A stretch of 64,000 bases of DNA from Pseudoneurospora amorphoporcata (GCA_033297205.1 MU859259.1:1-64000), one strand, 5' to 3'. Numbered from the stretch's first letter, positions 1-11,651 are shown. Numbers and translations: made by a program. The notes: a model not told the origin generated them from the letters alone.

Positions 1-488
1 ATTCTGTGGAGACTAAGTTCCCCAGTGACCAGCCTACTATACTACTGAGTAGTACAGGGCAGTTACAAGGCACAGTACTAGCCACACGTTAACATCTTTC
101 ATATTACATAGGAATGTTACTATTAATAGTTGTGTCTTAAATTAATTCAAATCTATTAACTACACGCAATTTAATACCTAGAGGTAGTAAAAACTCAACT
201 GTCCAACCTAGATGCCGGCCATCCACTACTATAAAGACTACCTTAATATCCCTACCAGCTGTAACATCATTCCTTATCCTCGTCCTACTCCTCTTGTGAG
301 ATCACGAACAACAACAAGCGATGGATGTCGTGATTGATAATAATGCTGTGGAGGAGAGGAGAGGAATGAGCGGAAGGTCTGGAGGTCTAGAGACTCTGGT
401 GGGCAAAGTGCCGGGGCACGAGTAGTGAATGGCCTCCGGCTGTGCCAAGAGTGCGGCTGGGACCCACCAACACCGCTTCCTCCTTCAC
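1..488. other. Intergenic, no gene recognised
   Basis: I see no convincing coding region here. The stretch is moderately AT-rich at its left side and becomes mixed near 300-480. It would be the downstream flank of the minus-strand gene that ends at 489. Confidence 0.6.
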
Positions 489-938
489 CTACGAGACCTT
501 ATTGACAGACGTTCCATCCTCCAGTAGAAGGCCAACCATTCGCGCCTCATCAACTCGAATAGTAGCAGCAGCTCCGAACTTGAATGACACATTTCCCTCC
601 GTCTTGATGTGAATTGCTGCTGGCCCGATCACTTTGCAGGTCGCCGGGCCGTTGGTTGTAATGAACGGAGTAGGGCTGTCTGACTGGGAATCTGCTCTAT
701 GCCGTTTCCTGCTTCTGCTGCCGCTGCCGGCCTTTTCTGCATCCTTGGCCGGCGGTCCCTTCTTGATGCTCTCGAGGTAGCGGATGAAGTTGACGTACCA
801 CTCAGCGTCTTTGCCGGATTCGATATATGCTTTCGTGATATCCTCGCAGCGGTTGAACAAGACCTTGGCAATTTCATTGTAGACTTTGTAGAATTCCTCC
901 TCTGCGGAGGTCGTGGCCTTCTTGTTGCTTTCTGCCAT
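489..938 (-). CDS. Small unknown protein, 149 aa (W-NF-L family member 1)
   Basis: Function not recognised. The single-exon ORF starts at 938 in the context AGAAAATGGC, and a TATAAAA box lies about 90 bp upstream (1024-1030), which supports this start. Residues 15-65 look helical and include the block EWYVNFIRYLE followed by KKGPPA. A basic, probably nuclear-type stretch (SRSRKRHR, about residues 74-81) follows, then a Ser/Pro linker and a C-terminal part rich in Val, Ile and Ala that could form beta strands. The helical block has counterparts in the gene at 2708-4016 (AWLENFRACL, then QGPPPA), so I infer the two genes are distant paralogues. The C-terminus could run further through an unseen intron. 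Codon use looks coding. Identity as a gene is fairly sure; its role is unknown. Confidence 0.6.
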   Translation of the reverse strand: MAESNKKATTSAEEEFYKVYNEIAKVLFNRCEDITKAYIESGKDAEWYVNFIRYLESIKKGPPAKDAEKAGSGSRSRKRHRADSQSDSPTPFITTNGPATCKVIGPAAIHIKTEGNVSFKFGAAATIRVDEARMVGLLLEDGTSVNKVS

Positions 939-1023
939 TTTCTTTGTCGTTTAGTTGGTAGAAATTGTGCGGTGATGCGGAAAATAAGTGGTGACTGTTA
1001 GGATTGAAAGTCGCGTTTTGATG

Positions 1024-1030
1024 TTTTATA
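1024..1030 (-). promoter_or_regulatory. TATA box of the 149-aa gene
   Basis: On the minus strand the sequence reads TATAAAA about 90 bp before the ATG at 938. The spacer is pyrimidine-rich with CAAC and CACC tracts, as is common in fungal leaders. Confidence 0.5.
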
Positions 1031-1079
1031 TTGTTTGGTTACTAACGAGGTTGTAAGATTGGATTGGTTAATGATTTGA

Positions 1080-2600
1080 GAGTGTGAACTTTAAGAATCT
1101 TTATTCCTTTTATAATTAGTAATTGTTTTTGTAATAAATTAAAATATATTAATTTAATAATTAATCAATTTAATTAATTATTTAACTTAAATATTAATTT
1201 GAGAAATTATATAATTAAAATATTAAATATAATATATGTTTGCTGCAATACCCTAACTGGCCTATAATGATAGTACTAGTATAGGGATGCTACAGTGAAC
1301 TATGCACTTGTAGCAGAGCGGAGCGGAAGCAGTGGTACGACAGCAGTGCTGAAGGAAGCAGCGTAGTTGCAGCGTAGTTACAGATACAATAGGAGTGTTG
1401 TAAAAGAGGTCTTAGAGAGGACTCTGCTCTCAAGACAGAAGATTACAGTAAACTCTGCACTGTGGAAAAGACTGTATTGTATTGCTTAAGTTATGCTTGC
1501 TTGCTTGCTTGCTTAAGGAGTGACTAACTAACGGAGAGGAGAGGTCTTTATATACATAAATGCTGAGTGTCTAGAAGCTTCCAGAGTATAGAAGTTTCCT
1601 GTAAGAGTACTATACTATGAAAGGAAAGAGTTGAATCTATGAGCTTCTGTTGCATTCCATAATGTAAGGGGACAGCAGAGCGGTACGCAGGTGCTGACAC
1701 TAGAATGATCGTGTTAAGGGGCGCGAGCGAGCACTAAGGTACGACGTTGATTGTTGTGCGAGGAACTAGAAGAGGATCCTGTGCGCACACGAGAACTATG
1801 TAGGGCATGGTTTGGAGCCCTGTGGCCATGGGTCCACAGGGCGGCACCATGCGTGACACCAGACAGCTGTGCTGCACTCAGACAGCTGCACTCAGCTGGC
1901 TGCACTAATGCAGCACAGCACCTATCTACAATGGAGCAGGCAATGCCTGTGACAGATCGATTAAGGTTCTACGAGAAGAAAAGAGAAGAAAGACTGGCCC
2001 GTAGGGCGGACCTTGTCGCCTATCCTTTAAGGCCGTGCGCTGGTATGGGTGCCTGACTGCCTGAGGCAGCCCCACGGTCTAGGCATGTAATTGTATGGAG
2101 GCTGGAGGGGACCAACGGGCTCTAGGCCTGCCGGTACCTTGCCGGCTTAGCGTGCATTGCCGGCACTCGTCGTCTAGCTAACTGTGTGCCAGATGCTAGT
2201 ACTGGACGTCAGACCTGTGACACTTTCCAAAATCTAATATCACACTACTACCTCGTTTTACTTATTGGACTACTTTTCACTAGGTAGCTATATCCTTAAC
2301 TAAAAGCTCAAGAAGGCCTCTTAGGAGAAAGGAATAGCCTTCTAGGGAAGGAGGATAGCCTTTTGGGAAAAGGATAAAACCTTTTGGAAGCTACTAAGTT
2401 TGGATAAAAACTACTAAATAGACACTAATTATAGATAAATTACACGTAAAATCTTATAATATTAAAAAATAAATAAGTAGAAAAGCAAAGTGGAGGATAT
2501 AGGAGGAAGGAGAAAGGTACAAGTTAGATCGATATTACAAAGTTAATATTCACCGCTATAGTTCGTTTCGTTCCTAGCCCCACAGCAATAGCATACGAAA
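1080..2600. other. AT-rich and decayed intergenic stretch
   Basis: From about 1085 to 1245 the sequence is almost pure A/T (long runs of AATTAATTA type). A (TTGC)n microsatellite sits near 1494-1515. Between about 2300 and 2400 there are imperfect repeats built on AGCCTT.TGGGAAAAGGA. The A/T content and lack of open frames fit an old repeat mutated by RIP-like C-to-T change, but I cannot name the source element. An ORF at 1751-2056 overlaps low-complexity CTG/CAG sequence and is not convincing. Confidence 0.45.
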
Positions 2601-2707
2601 CGCACCTTCCTCATCACAAACATAACACCGATTTTGCAGCAGAGTTATTATTTTCCTTCGCAGCCGGCACAAGTCCTTCATTAATAGTAGCCTTTAAGCT
2701 CCGTTTA

Positions 2708-4016
2708 CTACCGTAGAACGCCGCGCGAATGCACTTTAGAGATACCTTGTGCTCCCGAGTGGAATTGAAGTTCCGAACGCCACGCCAAATGAACCTGAGA
2801 AAATGACGAAATCCAACCACCCCTTTCAGTCCTTAATCCCCCAAACGCCTCGCTGCTTTGTTGCCAAAAGTGTCTGGTATGCCCAATTGCCCGCCTAGAG
2901 GTATCTCGCCGCTTGTACTCGTCCTCCGCGCCCTCCTCCGTCTTTATCTCGTTATCCTGCGCAGGGGCAGGGGCACGGGCACGGGCAGCCTCAGAGTCGG
3001 AGGCGCCGGCGCCAGCTCTCTCGACAACCATCTCCGCTGGCACTATAGTACGAAGCAAGCACGCACGCACGCAAGTTAGTCAAGTGTCGACAAACATGAA
3101 GCAAGTGGAAGTCTGTGTGACAAGGGCTGTATTCAGGGCTTGGAACAGTAGTTCAATTCAGCTAATAAACTACTTTGGTCTCGAAAGCCTTGTTGATCTT
3201 CTCAACCTCCAGGAGAAGGTTGGGCTTCAAGGCCTTTTTATGCCAAAGGGAATCGGTACGTACTCGGGGTACGCATCAAGCCTTGTCGCCTGAGGCTTCA
3301 AGACATCTATCTAGCAGTCTGCATACGTGTGGATCTTCCTGAATGCCTTCATCCATTCTCCATCTTCCTTTTGGCGCTGTCCTTTATCCGGGCGCCCTGC
3401 TTCTTGCTTGGTTGGCTGTGGTTGCTTCTGGGATGACCGTGGCCGAGGGCCCGGCCGAGGGTCCGGCCGAGGTGGGTGTTGTGGCCGGAGGCCACTGAGT
3501 CATCTTGAGGCTAATGCTAGGCGTTGAGGCTCTGTTGAGTCTTGCGATCCTAACCCCTGGACTGTGGGCAATGTCCGTGTGACAGTCTGTCTCCGTTAGA
3601 TACATACCAACGCGATCCGTCTCCGGATCCAGCTCCTGGACGATGCCCGGGCCCTGGATGTTGAAAGTGACGCGAGACAGCTCGCCGGTGGTGGCACCAG
3701 TGCCACCCACACTGGTCTGGACCAGCCAGGCGGCACGGCCCACGGTCCAATACTCGAGGTGTAAGCCCCGAGGAGCAGCAGCAGCGCCAACAGGAGCAGG
3801 AGGCGGCGTGCCCTGGGGAGCAGCAGCAGCGCCAGCAGGCGGCGGGCCCTGCAACATCTGGGCAAGGCAAGCCCGGAAGTTCTCCAGCCACGCCTTTTGG
3901 TTTGGGGCTGCGGCGAGGGAGGCGGCCAGGTTGGCTTCCTCGTAGGCCAGCTCGAGGGTGACCTGCCCGAGGGCCTCGTCGTAGTCTTTGCGCGGGTTGG
4001 GGGCGGGACCGGCCAT
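2708..4016 (-). CDS. Small unknown protein, two exons, intron split by a solo LTR (W-NF-L family member 2)
   Basis: Function not recognised. Start chosen at 4016 (CAAAATGGCC); a longer frame starting at 4106 has a poor context. Exon 1 is 4016-3608 and exon 2 is 3042-2708, giving about 247 aa. The donor GTATGT begins at 3607, a TTGACTAAC branch site lies near 3075-3083, and the acceptor TATAG ends at 3043. Phases agree (one base, then two). Exon 1 encodes a helical start with AWLENFRACL and QGPPPA, an Ala/Pro/Gly-rich linker with two GAAAAP repeats, and a beta-like part. Exon 2 is highly charged. The 565-bp intron holds a 469-bp solo LTR; without it and one target copy it would be 91 bp, a normal size. 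The 3' end is uncertain because a second frame overlaps at 2614-2820. Probable distant paralogue of the gene at 489-938. Confidence 0.55.
3116..3584 (-). mobile_element. Solo LTR, related to the chromovirus at 25.3-31.3 kb
   Basis: The 469-bp segment starts TGTGACAAGGGC and ends TCCGTGTGACA, as do the LTRs at 25356 and 30956, and shares with them the long middle block around GGTCTCGAA.GCCTTGTTGAT and TATGCCAAAG. It is flanked by the direct repeat GTCTG (3111-3115 and 3585-3589), a 5-bp target duplication. Compared with the 299-bp LTRs it has about 160 extra bp near its right end, including an imperfect GGCCGAGGGCCC tandem repeat. No internal retrotransposon sequence remains. Orientation is set by analogy to the complete element. 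Confidence 0.88.
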
Positions 4017-4383
4017 TTTGATGTTTTGGGGTGCTGATGAAGGGTGAGAAGTGAGTGAGTAGAGTGTGTCTTTTTGGTTGTATGAGAAGATGGGGAAGGC
4101 ATACAATACCTTTGTGAGAGCGAGTGCGAGTTTGTTAACGCTGAGAAGGGGACTGGGGAAGAGAAAACGCGCAGTGAAGGAAGCTTGGAGGTCTGGTTGG
4201 TAGCGAAAGGTTGAGTGCGTTGTTGTCGTTGTTGTTCTTGTTGTTGTTGTTGTTGGTGTTCTCCTCGTGATGAAGATGTCAAGTCGAAGTTGTCAAGACG
4301 ACGAAATGGAAGAGGTTTGTTGGTTGACGGAGAAGAAAAAAAGAGAAAAGGAAAGCAATAGAGAGAGAGAGAAAAAAGATTTG

Positions 4384-4389
4384 ATTTAT
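4384..4389 (-). promoter_or_regulatory. Possible TATA box
   Basis: Minus strand reads TTTATAAATC here, about 370 bp before the ATG at 4016. The leader between them has (AAC)n-rich sequence (4213-4262), typical of fungal 5' leaders. Confidence 0.3.
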
Positions 4390-4399
4390 AAAGGTGACG

Positions 4400-4887
4400 C
4401 GTGAGTCAGGCTGATTGTGTGGCCACGCACCTTTAGCTCAACTTCAATACAGTACTGGAACGGGTCTCACAGTCTCCACTCGACTCATGCAACTGGCGGG
4501 AGCGAATAAACTGCTCTTATTGTATGTCTTGGGGACTCATACCAGCTTTTCTTTTCCTCTGCGTGGGGGCATCGTGATGACGTGAACTGCTGCCTTGTAG
4601 TTTCAAGTTGGTACGCGACGAGACGTTGGAGTGGGCAGGCACGCGGGGCTCTAAAGGTTGGGACTAAAAGATTCTAAGCTGAGCAGAACGGTTTTGTGTG
4701 GAAGGGACATGCTGACCTGGGGTCTACAATCATTGGTTTTCTTTGGAGTGAAGGAAATGACATGAATGTTTGACACATCATAGGAAGTCGAAGCATAGGA
4801 AGGGGAGTCAGAAAAGAAAGGAGAGTAGACATAGTAAAAAGAAGGAATTAAAAGAGATGACAATATAAAAGAAAGAAGGACATGAAG
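4400..4887. other. Intergenic, no gene recognised
   Basis: Region between the promoter of the minus-strand gene at 4016 and the 3' end of the HET gene at 4888. Short ORFs here lack coding character. Confidence 0.5.
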
Positions 4888-7390
4888 TTAGATGATGGTA
4901 ATGACCTGCTTCTTCCCCCATTCGAGGAATGGACCATCGTCATCGGTACCGTTCTGAGATCGGCATGCTTCTTGAAGCATCTGTATACCATCCTTCCTGT
5001 CGTCGCAACATGTGCATGCTTTCCTTACTTCAAACACCCCAATCCTTCGAAAGACATTTTCCTCGTGGTCAGTCTTTTGCAGGAGCAAACCACTGACCGA
5101 GTTATCGCGACGGCCCGGTATCCCCCAGTCTAACATAGCAACGAGAAAGTAAAGAGTCTTTTTGTTAGGATGATCCACTGTGTCCAGTATGTACGATCCC
5201 ACGGAGAGCTTTTCGTGTAAAATCATATAGCGGTCGAACTCCAAGCTTCTGATGAGCGAGCTTGTCGCCAAAGGGCCCTTTATACGTAGGGCCCCTCTCG
5301 AGACTGCTCCAAAAGGATGGTTCTCATCCAGCAAGTTAATTGTGGCATCCAGAACCTGAATCAAAGGCCGGAAATATGGGAGGCGCTCGCCCCTAGCCAA
5401 GAGCCGTTGCTCTCTTAACCTTGGCAAGTCCTCCTTCCGCATGATGGTCAACCGTACTCTGGTAGGAATGGAGGCCCAAGACCAGCTCGGAGCTACATAC
5501 TCGCTGTATGTGCTCGGGGCTTCGGATGAGCGCCTGTGCCAAAGAAGCTGCTCAGGCAGATGCGCAAGCCACATACCAGCGAGATATTTGGTGTCGAGAA
5601 ATTTTGAGTGCATTTTGGCCAAGCCAGATATCGCTACCAGCTTGTCGCTCTGAAATGTGAGGTCAAGTGTTTGATACTGAGCCACCACCCAGTTCCAGAG
5701 GAGCAACGAATCAAAAAGCTTGCTTAAGGTTATGCTGGGAGGACGCATGTATCCCAAAATGTCGGACGCTGGAGGCCTGAGCCTCCGCCAGCTACAGCAG
5801 TTGCACCTTCGGCCGCAATAGTTTATAGAATGCGGCAATCCCGTGGGGAAGCTCTCACTAGCTATACTCTCGAGGCATTCCCAGTACAACTGCGTGTCAG
5901 TGCAATGGATTATTCGAGGAGCTAGTGTTCGCTCCTGATATACCCAGCCTCTTCGGTATAACGGGGCTCTGGCCACGTTGCGTGTAAAACAATGAGATGT
6001 TGCAGCGTAGTAGTATCCTGGTTTCATCTCCCACTCCCAGTTGACATGCAGACGAATAGGGCGGACTTGAGAAGGTTCTCGATCGAAAAAGCAACCCCGT
6101 GTTGGATCCATGGCATGTGTCGCGGCAAAGTTGACGTATGAGTTCTCATAGACGGTCGTCATTTTTGCTGATTCTTCAGCCCAGTCCTTCCCATCCGGAG
6201 AATCCTGGATGATGCAGAGGGAGTCTATCCAGATATACTGAATGCCCAGACGTCTTGTTGCTTCTATCGCGTCTTGAAAACTCTTTGGAAGTCTTTCCAC
6301 CGGGATTTCTTGTTGGAAATCTTGCAGGTTATTCACCTCAAGTTTCAGCGGCTCTTCAGATGCCCAGCGATGGCTCAACGTAGCATAGCGTCCTGTTGCG
6401 TTTTCGGTTACCACATGGAGATATGGCGGACGACTGCTACCCTTGGATCCGACGTCGATAACTCTGGTAGGGAGCCGTGGGGCCACAGACTGCACCTGGT
6501 TACATGCCTGGTGGCTCGATAGACATTTAGCCATCCAGCTGCCTACAAGCTCCCAGGTGAGGTCTGAGCCGGTGTTTGACCCAAACGGACCCGGGTTTCC
6601 AATAGCGCAATCCGAGAGCAGTTTAACTCTGAAACCATCATAACATCTTGAGCGCGAAGGATCAGGCTCATGTCCTATTAACGGTATAGTATCAGCTTCA
6701 GTGATAGAACATTACTGTCGAATCAATGTGATACATACCGCTCGCTGGGTAAAGCTCAGTCTCAGTATGCATGCCCGTGAATCGCGACACATCAAATCGC
6801 TGGAGATACCGATCCTTAGCGTTCACGGTCAGCTTAACAGACAAGTAATTCCGCATTGCCTGGTAATGGCAGAGCTTGACAACAATGAATTGGCCCTGCG
6901 TAGGACGTAGTCCTAAAAATTCCCTGCCAAGGCTTGACATGCCGTAACGCAACTCCTTGCAAACAGGACAATGCTCGACGAATAGGCTGGCCATCAGATT
7001 TTCGGACCAAGTCATTGTGGTAGTAAGATTCAAAGAGGGGTCACTAGTCCCCGTCTTCTCGTGATACTTTACCTCCCAGCCCTCACACGCTGGACGAGGT
7101 TGAACTAGGAATCGACATGTGTCGCAAAGGTCGTCGTTATCCGTATATCCTGCGTCAGGATTGCTAGCCGCTTCACTTGACCTAGGTTGACGACGCCAAG
7201 GATGATTATCCGAGTCGGGGGCAGCATGAATATCGGTCCCGTTCCACTCATCAGACAAGGTGGGTTGACGAGGGGCATTGGGCGCAGCGACTGGTGCATT
7301 CTGGCTGGAAAGGCTGATTCCAAGGAACCCAGTGGATGTTTGGGGAGGGACTTTGGTGGGCACAGAGACGGATAAGTCTTCCTCCGCCAT
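4888..7390 (-). CDS. HET-domain (heterokaryon incompatibility-type) protein, two exons
   Basis: Exons 7390-6739 and 6674-4888 encode about 812 aa. The 64-bp intron has donor GTATGT, acceptor AATAG, and keeps the frame. The N-terminal exon has a disordered Ser/Pro/Asn-rich start and Cys pairs (DLCDTC, EHCPVC). The HET domain begins about 275 residues in, with YATLSHRWA, then QYIWIDSLCIIQDS, a DWAEESAKM segment and NSYVNFAAT, and further on RGWVYQERTLAPRIIHC. A PSWSWASI motif follows near the C-terminal third, as is usual downstream of the domain. Family knowledge: HET domains are TIR-like modules found in fungal self/non-self recognition genes and often trigger cell death on activation; whether this one is a real incompatibility locus cannot be told. 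No NACHT or repeat domain is seen. Start at 7390 is the first ATG of the open frame. Confidence 0.88.
6675..6738 (-). other. Intron of the HET gene
   Basis: 64 bp, GTATGT donor, acceptor preceded by GTTAATAG. Joining the flanking exons keeps one open frame running into the HET domain, while the unspliced frame reaches a stop at 6698. Confidence 0.85.
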
Positions 7391-10300
7391 CGTGGTGTTC
7401 GGTGGACGATGAAGGGTAGATGATTGATGAGAGGAATAACAGTCTGCTCAGAGGGCAAGAAAATTGGTACCAATCCCGGCAAAAGACAGCACGGCGTGAC
7501 AGAACCCAGCATTGATGGTGAAGAGATTTGTGTTGTGCGAGAGGAGGAATGGCTGAGTCCTCCCTCGCCTCAATCCAATGCAATTGGCCATCAGCCTTTC
7601 TTGCTGTTGGTGGCCCACCCTAGGGGCACTTCCCCCGAGCCACGGCGAGCAGGAGCCCCGCACTTTCGGAGAACCGCATATCGCGTCCAGACTTCCGACT
7701 AGGTACTCGGCCCGCGCTGGTGCCCGCCAATTCTCGCCCTCACACTTGGGAACATGACAGAAACATCCACGCGTCAGCAAGAATATCCTGGACTCCGAAC
7801 GAATCACGCAATAGCGTGATAGGGATAGAACAGACCGCACTCAGCAGACGACCCCCTAGGTCTGCAACGTGCCGTGGTGCTGTTTCGGACTTGTGTCACA
7901 CGCGAATCATCATCAACAAAAAAACCGTCTCGAAAAAAAAAAAAAAAAAAAAAAGAGAGCGGCTTGGACCTGCAGGCTTTGCGTACCATGATGCTCTGCG
8001 GTACTGATGGGTTTGTGTGGCCGGACCTCAAACTTGATAAGCTCGTGACCTGGATAAATTGGGAGAGGATAGTGGACTGGATGGATGGGGAAAGGAGACA
8101 CGACGACTGAGGTACGGTTGAAGCATAATCGAAAGGGTGTCAGACGATCCTTTGGTCGAGGATAAGACGATCATCAAGTGAAGGGCATCGGATTCGGGGC
8201 CGTATTCATCGGAGAGACCGATACCGAATCAAGTTGGCGGCAGTCACCTAGGTGAAGGGTCAAGGTGAGATCGGAGGTCCGGGCCATCGGGGTCTGACAA
8301 CTATCTCTCTCGAAGTCATCATCCTCTGGCCTCTTGGCGGGACTGAGCCACAGCACCGAGTACAAAGGGGCTGAGAAGAATGTTCATTCGTGTTGAGAAG
8401 GACGAAGCAAGCCACGCGCCACCCATTCAAGCCCCATGTCAACGTTGCACAGGGCTGAGACAAGATGTAAGGTACTGTACCTGGTCTGTTGATATGGACA
8501 GGGCAGAAGTCTCTACGCTGGCCATGGAGGTGTAAGCATTGCAGCATCGAGAGTCGATAAGTTTCGGGTACCATGCCGTACATGGTTGACATTGTGGCCG
8601 CTGTAGACTAGATCATAGAACAGTCAGACAGATACACAGCAGCCGTCATGACTGCACCGCAGAATCTTGTCCCTCGTTCTAGCTCCGGGCGAAGGGAGGC
8701 CAATCTGCTCGCCAGCCGCACCGGTATTTGGAATGAAGGATGGCCAATGGGAGTAAAGTATGGAATACAAGTCGGTGGTGAAGCATGTGAAAGACCTGAT
8801 TGTTGTGATTCGAGAACCCGTGATGGAAGCCACGGCGAACATTACCTCCCGCATGGGGGTTGCCCTTTTTCAGCTTAGTCCCTAGAGATTGCTGTGTTGA
8901 TGGCTGGCCTGGCTGGCTCGGTTCGATCGATGTCATGGTCATGCAGTCTAGCGAATTTGGGACAGCTCATCGTCGATGGTTCCCAGCTGGATGTCCCAGA
9001 GATGCTAAAGTCCGAACGTTGGTCCGTCGCATTCTTGCAGTACTCGGTACGTGTGTCGGAAAATCCGAGCAAGCGCCCGTCGGAATGCCCTGAGGCTCGG
9101 ATCGCGGCGTTTGATGACATGGCTTCCTTAGCGGCGTGGAGGCGTCCAGTCAACTGTCAGCTAGCTGCCTGCCTGCCGTGTCTCGGCGTGGACGGTAACG
9201 GGACCTAAGAATATCGTCGACGTGAGGACTGGAGTATGTAGTCAGCAGACGAAGAGACAGAGATAGACACGGGATTGCCGTTTGCTGTCACTGTTGACGA
9301 CTCGTGATGTTTGGGTCGGTGTTGACTTGGACGCGCACCAGTTTTGTCGAGCCGACGAGCTATCGGACGGTTGTAGACAGGGGCTTACCGTGATAGGTAG
9401 AGAGGCCTTAACAGAGCACACAGAGGCATCATGGCATCACCACGTCCAGGCAGCTGAAGAGGATAGTAGTGTTCTGGTATTTGTCAAGGATTCCTGCGAG
9501 ATGAATGGCCAAAGAACAATTAAGCTTTTTCGAGGTTGCAAACCATGACAGAATTGGACATGGTGTCGATTGTGTAGAGGTCGAAAAGAAGTGCCCACTG
9601 ATGTCTGTTGGATGAAACCAGGTAAGAGAAGAAGACCGTCAGCCATCCCGCTGGTGTGAAGCCTAAACCGGGCTAGCCTGTAGTATAGGGCAGTCAAGCG
9701 CTGTAAATGGTGTGCCTGAAAGTAAGCACGGGTGGATCCATGCGAACCACTGCTGACAGACACAAGGACTGCGCACAGCCGTCAAAACCTTGGGTGTCGC
9801 TGGGTGGATGCTTGGCGGCCCGTCAGTTTGCGGTCTAGTCTGGCCCCATTGTTCCTGTCTTTGGGTTTTCTCTCCGAAAACAACAACAACACCACTTGCT
9901 TACACCTCAGCAGACATCACCATCAAAGCTCTCGGGCCCGCGGGAATCCCCAAATTGACTCTCATCAACAATGGCGCATTATTTCAAAGAGCAAACATGA
10001 CGTTCAGCTGTTCTTTTATCGACCCCTCAAAGCTGGTGTTTGCAGTGCACAACAATTTCTGAATGCCTTCATTCCCAGACTGCGGCGTCTTTCAGTGGCC
10101 AAAACATCACCACCATACGACTTGTTTCTGCCTGCCACAATTCGTTTCAGTCCATGGCTGAAGCATTCCAATATTCTTTTTTTTTGCGATTCCAAACCCA
10201 GCGCCTGCTATGCTAAACTTGAACACACAAGTGTTGTCGTCTCAACTCTCAATGGGATTGGTCAATTCACGTTGCATTCCAACTGGATCTCGGTCATGCA

Positions 10301-11640
10301 TGCAGACGACCTCCATGCCTCTCCCCTGTCAATCCTCTACAGTTCCTCGATTTGCGGTTTCCGATCTGTACTGTAACCACTCTTTCAATCTTCTTTTGCA
10401 GTCATCGAGTCTGATAGCAGCACAGAAATCGGCTTCTTTACTTCATGCCGCTTTCTTGTACCTGATCATACAGGCATACCCGACCTGCCATGTCTGTACA
10501 TGGTACTGCATATGCTTGTGTCCGTGTCTGTGTCTGTGTCATCCCCATCAATGACAAGTCCCCCATCCCATCATCCCATGTCTAGACGGGTGGTATCCAA
10601 TGGAATCTGATACCCATGTGGTGTTCTTGAGGGTTCTGTCTTGAACCTCCCAATCCTCCGACTTACTCTGTCATGGCTTCCATTGTTCAAGCCACCATCT
10701 CACACAAAAGCCATTGTATTTTTGCCACGTCTTTCTGGTGGCTTTGTCTGCTTTGGTGCCCGTACAATGTTCGGCCGTTGGCGTTGGTTGTCAGTCTTGG
10801 TTAGCACGTAGCCACATGCTGATGACACCAACAGAAGACCGTGATGTCGTGAAAGAGCCAATAGCTCCAGGAAGAACATTCACGGTGCTCGACTTCCTAC
10901 CAAGACAAGTCTTGTATTGGTTAAAAAAATCCCACGATATCTCTTCCATTCGGCCGGGCAGTGGGCACGCTCTTGTATCGACGTGATAGCAAGAACAGGA
11001 ACGGCAAGGCAAGGTCAGCAAGGTCCACGCCGCGGTGGTATCGTCTAAAATGGGTTACGAGGGTAGTAAGCTCGACAATGGCACCGCTTCAGCCTCCTTC
11101 CAGTCTTTCTCCGGTACGTACCGAAAGTTACCCATGTCCATTCTTAGTTGGGTCCAAAACTCTGTGTTCCGTTTGGCTACCGACCGGCTACCATCAAACG
11201 AAGCTATGCCACATCCGGTCTGTCCATCACGTCCCCCATCCCATCATCCACACAAGGATCGTCAAGATCCTTCACATGTCAAGGTACATCCTGCCCTGAA
11301 AGGTACCTAAGGTAGTCTATTCGGGGAATCGACACACCAAAAGTTCTTGGCATCATCGAGCTGATTCTTACGCAGTACACTTCAGACTGATGGACCCCGT
11401 CTGCATCATGACCGGCATCTAACACACATCCGAGAATCCCCGTTGCGGGTTTCTTTCTTGGTACGCGCCTTCAGTCTTGGGCTGGACCGACATGTCATGG
11501 TCCTCGACTATTGGGGTTGACCAGAGTAAGCATCAGTCGACTTGCCCTACCCGCCCTGCGATCCTTTCTTCCATGTTTCCGAAGGCTATGTATCATGGTA
11601 TCTCATTGTAGATATCACCAAAGGTTACCATGGTGGCCAT
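7391..11640. other. Long intergenic stretch, no gene supported
   Basis: More than 4 kb without a convincing gene. It contains a run of 22 A (7933-7954) and several overlapping short ORFs on both strands. The best of these, 9790-10062 (+) and 9732-10376 (+), lie in overlapping frames, have no family motif and poor start context; I do not call them. Transcribed leaders or non-coding RNAs are possible but nothing in the sequence shows them. Confidence 0.5.
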
Positions 11641-11645
11641 CAAGA

Positions 11646-11651
11646 TATAAA
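11646..11651 (+). promoter_or_regulatory. TATA box of the TmpA-like gene
   Basis: TATAAA within AAGATATAAAGG, about 147 bp before the ATG at 11798, followed by a CATCAGCATCAGCATC pyrimidine/purine leader. Confidence 0.5.

Noticed and set aside
1751..2056. 101-aa plus-strand ORF
   Set aside because: Built from CTG/CAG-like direct repeats (CAGACAGCTG..CTGCACTC) in a decayed region.
9732..10376. 214-aa plus-strand ORF and an overlapping 90-aa ORF (9790-10062)
   Set aside because: Overlapping frames, no family motif, no promoter-like box or splice signals; the 90-aa frame has some protein-like sequence but not enough to call.
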